Below, one piece after another: positions 58,251-64,000 of a DNA stretch of 64,000 bases. Made by a program: the position numbers and the translations under genes. Below the pieces are notes generated by a model. The model made no database searches. It saw only the letters and a program-made list of their open reading frames with translations, and was not told where the DNA came from. Numbering within the stretch: position 1 is the stretch's first letter; every line of letters starts with the position of its first letter. Origin of the DNA: Rehmannia glutinosa (Eukaryota; Streptophyta; Magnoliopsida; Lamiales; Orobanchaceae); NCBI GenBank assembly GCA_016081115.2, contig CM071934.1, forward strand, positions 60,249,267 through 60,313,266, read 5' to 3'.

Positions 58251-59342
58251 CAAGTTACGCAAAGTTTTTCTTCTTCGCATTCATTCAATCAAAGGCCTAG
58301 CTAGACTACAACACTACAATCAATCATGGTCACCATTCCACTGGCAATATATCTAAAACACTACAACCAAATTCATTTCAATCAACCGCGAATATCAATA
58401 TATTTTCACTCCAATCCAAACATCAACAATCATCGCGAGATTGTCACCGAAAGCCCGAACCAGCGTTGTTCTCTCCACCGTTGGTATTGCTCGCCCTGTC
58501 TGCTCATGCACGTGCGTGTAAATGTTAGTGTGGGTGTGGTGACGAGAAAAGGAGCGGAGAATGCTTTGCACGCACGCACACACAAAGAGACGTGAATATG
58601 GGCGAAGAAAATAGAGAGAGAGGGGAGAGGGAAGGTAGGCGTGAAGAGAAGAAATAGAGAGGGGAGACGAGAGCAAACATAAAGAGGAGAAATAGATATT
58701 TACAAAAAAATTCAAGAATATATATGGGGTATTGGATCCGGATCTTGTGCTCTGTCTTATGGATTAAATCCGTAATAAGAGACCTACTCCAAAACTAAAT
58801 GCACAAGAGAAAAATTGAATGTTGTGACATGGTGGTCCTCAATTTACTATTTCTATATGATATTGTTGTTTACAAATACCCCATATTTAATATTACAAGT
58901 CCAATTAGGAATATATATTTCCTAAAGAAATATTACAATGCTCAATTTAGTGCATTGACTCCATACAAGTTTTGCTTGGACGGTGATAATCGGAGAATAC
59001 TTTTTTTTATATCATAAATCATACTAAACATTATATTATTTAGGATTTTTTTTTATTTTGATAAGATATTAAATTTTAGGGTTCGTTTTTCGGGAAAAAC
59101 AAATAGTGCTTGTTGGCTTGGCGGGAGCACTCAAGGCCTCCACTAGGTTGGAGCCAGTGCAAATTTGTGGAAGATCATTATTACCACTTACTTTTTAGCT
59201 TATATTATTGGTTTTATTATCTTTGTCTTTTATATGTGTGATGTACCCATGCGATGCACGTGGTGTATATATGTTAGGCCTTTCTTTTGTACTATTACAT
59301 GTACATTTTTCTAATAGTTCTAAGAATTTTATCTCATACATT
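58251..59342. other. Intergenic stretch
   Basis: 58,540-58,700 is purine-rich. ORFs on both strands lack protein-like features. No element ends are seen. Confidence 0.4.
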
Positions 59343-60728
59343 TAGGGATGGCAACATCATGTGGGAACCATTCCCACCAAATAGAATGGGATGGGATATC
59401 CCCGATTAATTTGGGGATGAGAGTGAGGATGAGGTTTTTCCGCTTCTCTAGAATCGGGGATGAGACATGACGGTATTTATATCCTCGTCCCCCTTCCTAT
59501 TCCAATTAGATAAGACAGGATTCTCCGTTTCCATCCATATTCTAGAAGATGTATATTGTATTTATATATTATTAATATCAATTTTATTTATAATTTTTTA
59601 TTAATTCTATAAATTAAACCTAAGAATCTTTACAATTTCACTAGTTCTCTTTCTTTACTTTACAAATTATGGATTTATATTATCTATGTTTTTGAAAAAA
59701 TAGTGATTCCAAAAAGTTTAAAATTTAAAAAAATAATTAAAATATAAAGATAATTAATTTTATAATAAATCATAGGATTAAAAAATAAAAAATAAATTAT
59801 TATAAACTACAAAAAAATCTCTTTAAATACAAAATGTTTGTTTGTATGAATATGAATTTTATCTATTTGTTGAACATGTTTATCTATAAGAAAGTAAATA
59901 TTTGAAAACGTTTTAAGCGTAATGTTGATTTTTTTGCTACACTTCTTGAATATGTAATAAACTTGATTTTAAATACAATTAATAATAAAATCCTTTTAAA
60001 TTCTAATATTTTTGGGGTTTATAAAGTTGAACAATTGTCAAATTATTAAATGAATTAAATAAAACCATGCTTTATATTCAACAACACAATAAGGGAAAAT
60101 GAAATATTTCCAAAAAAACAAAAACTATTTTATTTTTATATACACACATATCAAAAAATTATCATACAGACAAATTCATATCTAATTACAAATGTAAAAC
60201 TTTGAAACTTGAATATCAAAATACGTTGATAAATATAAAAAATAATTTATATTAAAATAATTTTCAATATATAAAATACTATTATGAATATAATTTAACA
60301 TTAAATAAATCTTATTTCTTCGTACATAAATATATATATAATGCTATGTATGGATATATGTGGTATATAAAATTGATATTTGGGCCAATTTATTATAAGG
60401 CCTGTAAGGCCCAATTCACTTTAATGAGACCCACTTGTTCCGAGTCCCAGGTATAAATAATTCCATCCATTAACTATTATTCATTAAGCGCAAGTTAATT
60501 CTCTAAGTTACATTACGCTTTTGATTTTTCTCTACACTTTTTGACTTAGGCATCGAATGGCTTTCCCAAGCAACTCCCACGATCCTTCTAACCCATTTGC
60601 GTGTTGCGGGATGGTTCTCACCGCTTGGATACCATTATTGACCGGATATAGAAATCCTTAACTTGGATATCGTTTCTTGGAGTGAGCTCCATTGAGGAGT
60701 AACATCTTTATAATCTTTTCTTAGAAGA

Positions 60729-63700
60729 TGAATCGTGAAACTAGTGAAAGTAGCTCAGAACCTACATCTACTATAATTAAACATCAATCCAATGCATCAT
60801 TTCTATCCCTACTTCACAAATTCCATCAAATTCATATTTTCAATCATCTACTTGTATTGACCGAGATCGAGAAAAAAGAAAGCAATTATCTTGTTAATGT
60901 ACGGGCGAGATACGATGGACATCCTTAAGAGTTGGGCCCTATCAACCAAGAAAAACTCTGCTCGGACCATCTAACGGCAGTGCGTTTGCATTAGATCGAC
61001 CCATTTGATTTTTTATATTTTCATGCATCGGTGGTATTTTAGTGATTTTGAGCGCGGTGGCATTTTTATAATATTGCGGGACGGAGTCATAGGATCTCTG
61101 GACGATGGCATTTTTGTAATATTAGGCGGTGACGTAGTATCACTAGGACCGTTAAAAGTATTAGTTTTTGCCATGAAAAGTATTAGTAATACATCCGAAA
61201 AGTATTAGTATTCTTGAACAATATTTTTAGTAGTCCTCATGAAAAGTATTAATTTTTTCCTCAAAGGTATTAGTAATCCACCTAAAATGTATTAATTGTA
61301 CCATTGGAAAGTATTAGACATGTGACGTAATATTAGGCGGTTACAGAATCACCAGGACCCTCAAAAGTATTAGCTTTTCCCGTTAAAAGTATTAGCAATG
61401 CCTCGGAAAAGTATTAATAATCTCATTGAACAATTTTTTAGTAATTCTCATGAAAAGTATTGATTTTTTCCCTTAAAGGTATTAGTATTCCCCTAAAACA
61501 TATTAATAGTTATTGAAAAGTATTAAATTTCTTAGTCAAAGAATGATTTGTAATTGCAAGAGGATAAGCCAACGAAATAAATGTGTATTTCTTACATATG
61601 TTGGTTCCACAACTCCATCACCTCATATTATATATGTTAGAAGGGTTGAGGATTAGCTCTCTCGACAAATTGACAATGTTATACATGCTCGAGGCAAAAC
61701 TTGAAAAAGAGAAAAATAGTTTATGATTGAGGACTTAAATTATAAGTGTTCGATATCTAGACTTTAAGGTTGTACCTTTAGAGGTCATGGTGAATCTCTA
61801 TCTTCTTAGAACCTTGGGAACTTAATTTATTAAATTAGTGAAGGCATTTCCAAGTATGAACACAAAGGTTAATAAAGTCGTGTTTGAGAATTCTCCAAAA
61901 ATGCTTAATATATTGCTCCATAGATTCAAAAGGACATTTTGAACATTATATCTAATCGATTACGCAAAAGATTCATTAAGAAGTTGGGAAAAAATACTTT
62001 TGTATTTTTATTAATGAAGCTCAAGATATATCCAAACAAGAACAAATAACTATTATCTTGAGGTTTGTAAGCATTCATGGAATCTTGATTGAACATTTCT
62101 TCTTAATCGAAAGTATTAGTGACACCACTTCATCAAACTTGAAAAGAAAAAGATATATGATGTTCTTTTTCATCACAATCTCCGTGTTAAAAAATGAGAG
62201 GTCAAGGGTATTAATCCGAGAAAAGTGCGAGATCACTCCAAGTTAGAGAAGTTGAGTAGGACAATCCAATTTCCACTCATCCTGTACAAGAATTGAGCTA
62301 ATTCATGAATTGTGTCACTCTAGGAGCTGAGAAAATCTTTGCGTAAGAACTAGTACGCAACACGGATGAGATTAGAAGGGCCATGGGGTTATCGGTGAGG
62401 CTCCTCAATATTTAAGTCGGCAAGAATCGTAAGAAAAATAATCCAGATCAAAAGACAATAATTAAGAGTAATTAATTCATAATACCGCAAATGATTAAGG
62501 AGAGACCGTTTATACCAGGGGATGATGGGCCTCATGGGTTTAATGTGATAAAATGGATCGCGTGGGACATAATTAATAAATTGAGGCTCATGGGTCGATT
62601 ATTAATATTTATGACCCATTGATAATTATAAAATTTGGCAATAATTAAATAATTTTGAATTAAATAAATGCGTAAATAATAAAATAGAAAAAGGTCAATT
62701 TACCCCAACGAGAATTTAGGCATTATTTCTTAGAGATTGGTCATACACATATATATCCATTGTTTTGCGTATTATATACAATTGGCATTGGTTTTTACTA
62801 AGGATGTTAATATTATTTGGGACTTCTTTTCTCATATAGACAATATTGTTAATATACTCACTTCTTCACATAAGCATGGCTATTAGTTTTAAACTTCTTA
62901 GAGACGTGACATTGAGAATTTATTGGCCAATTGGTAGCGTGAATCGGGAAGTGACGCCAACCAAATTGGTAATTTGCGGCGATCGGGCACTACTTGTTGG
63001 AGTTCTCCCTATAGCTATGTAAAGAGTTTGGTAGATATGTATGATGCAACTTTCAAAGTATTTGAATGTCTTATAGAATATTCTCCAAATGGAAGATCTA
63101 AGGTTGAACTTCATGGGATTTCTGGGAACATGGCGAGGTTTAAGTTTGTGTTCGTCTTGCATTTAATGTATACAATTATGAGAAACATCTTTGTTCTTTG
63201 CAAAACCCTTTAAATAAAAACTCAAAGTATTTTGACTATTATCACATTTGCCTCTACTACTAAAGTTATCCTTCAAGAATTGAGATAATGTGGCTAATAG
63301 GAATTCCTTAAATAAGTCAAAAGTTTTTTCGCAACAAATGGTATTGATGTTCCTAACTTAGATGGTTCTTATAAGATTGGTAGTTTCGTCAAAGATATTA
63401 CAATTGAGCATCATTGCCACCTTGATGTTTTTAATGAACCAATAGATTTCATTTTGATTGAGTTGAATACAAGGTTTATTGATAAATCAGAGAATTCCTT
63501 TCTCTCGGTGTGGCTCTAGATCCTAAAAATTCATTTGAATCATTAAATAGTGATGATATTTACAAGATTGCAATAAAATTCTATCTTAATGATTTCACAT
63601 ATCAAGACATTGCCGCTTTGGAGTATGAGTGATACATTATAAGCATGACATGTCGTAGAATTTTCAGAGGCTTCTACACTTGTTGAGTTATGCCAACAAT

Positions 63701-63780
63701 TTCTGAGAGTGGAAGGTCAAAGGTTTATATTATGTTAATTAGATTGACTCGTCTTAATTAAACTTTACATGTTTCTACTT
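60729..63780 (+). pseudogene. hAT transposase relic (zinc finger MYM-type protein 1-like, DUF4371)
   Basis: Scattered but ordered blocks match plant ZMYM1-like hAT transposases. The N-terminal linker is YLVNVRARYDGHP then GPYQPR (about 60,890-60,950). A DUF4371 part gives EAQDIS, EQ.TI.LRFVSIHGILIEHF and FLIESISDTTSSNLKR (62,020-62,150). Then come FFSHIDNIVNILTSSHKHG (about 62,840), SLVDMYDATFKVFE and MARFKFVFVLHLMYTIMRN (63,020-63,190). C-terminal blocks are FNEPIDFILIELNTRFIDKS, NSFESLNSDDIYKIAIKFYL and SGRSKVYIMLIRLTRL (63,430-63,750). Many stops and indels exist, and the region 61,020-61,530 is replaced by a tandem repeat. It cannot make active transposase. Confidence 0.85.
61117..61530. 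repeat. Two-unit 211-bp tandem repeat
   Basis: Units starting TAATATTAGGCGGT at 61,117 and 61,328 are each built of shorter AAAAGTATTAGTAAT-like motifs. It belongs to the same general family as 49,966-50,402 and lies inside the hAT relic. Confidence 0.75.
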
Positions 63781-64000
63781 GAGGATATCAACAGGCGGGG
63801 CATGGGCGGGAGAGTGATTCCCATCCTCGTCCCCGTTGGGATCCCCACACACCGATTTGTTTTTTTTTTTTTTTGTGAAGAAAAATAAATAATTTTAATC
63901 ATTTTATATATTTGAAAAAATATAAATTGTATGGAAAAAATTAGTAAAGCACTCTTTATACAAAATAAATAAAATAAATTAAGGATTTTGTCATTTTAAT

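Larger units (their letters stand above)
59343..64000 (+). mobile_element. Decayed hAT transposon (ZMYM1-like), running off the window
   Basis: The left end is proposed at TAGGGATGGCAAC (59,343), followed by G-rich GGGATGGGATATCCCCG-type subterminal sequence. A mirrored CGTCCCCGTTGGGATCCCC block appears at 63,830-63,855. The transposase relic lies between them. The right terminus is outside the window. The left end is assigned by resemblance only and is less certain than the transposase. Confidence 0.55.

Noticed and set aside
58326..58715. ORFs on both strands near 58.5 kb
   Set aside because: Overlapping shadows in purine-rich sequence with no conserved motif.

Overview
This is nuclear DNA of a dicot-type flowering plant. 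The evidence is intron-rich genes with GT-AG junctions, a cytosolic GAPDH gene with a classic plant exon layout, a plant GT61 glycosyltransferase, and a dense background of plant-specific transposable elements. I cannot fix the species. Some repeats resemble families I associate with asterids, but that is a weak impression.

Only three host genes are well supported. (1) At the left edge (1-213, minus) is the 5' end of a plastid-targeted protein resembling PTAC10. (2) At 20,721-22,984 (plus) is a four-exon GT61-family glycosyltransferase with a tandemly duplicated 90-bp exon and two single-base frameshifts. (3) At 44,939-49,074 (minus) is a complete cytosolic GAPDH gene of 12 coding exons and 337 residues. 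Broken gene pieces are an RPA1-like OB-fold fragment (1.1-1.6 kb) and an oxysterol-binding-protein-related fragment (40.7-41.1 kb).

The rest is a layered transposon landscape. 5.9-10.3 kb holds a Cassandra-like TRIM element whose LTRs carry 5S-rRNA sequence, a second degraded 5S-bearing LTR, a GC-rich minisatellite and a decayed Ty3/gypsy gag. 10.3-15.0 kb is a decayed chromovirus-type Ty3/gypsy element (minus), with a tRNA-derived SINE in its LTR and its reverse transcriptase split by a foreign LTR that contains a 795-bp tandem duplication. 17,477-19,147 is a small CACTA element with a GTT target duplication. 25,114-36,320 is a nearly full-length, degenerate Ty3/gypsy element of Tat type (minus). 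It has 0.6-kb LTRs, gag-pol, a 30-bp tandem array downstream of integrase, and an antisense intron-containing ORF with its own TATA box. 50,408-57,768 is a solo LTR (target duplication AAGTA) split by a 5.3-kb non-coding Athila-like element. 59.3 kb to the right edge is a decayed hAT transposon of the ZMYM1-like type.

The host genes show no functional linkage to one another. The interest of the window lies in nesting order, in RNA-gene sequence recruited by retrotransposons, and in structured tandem repeats inside retrotransposon untranslated regions.
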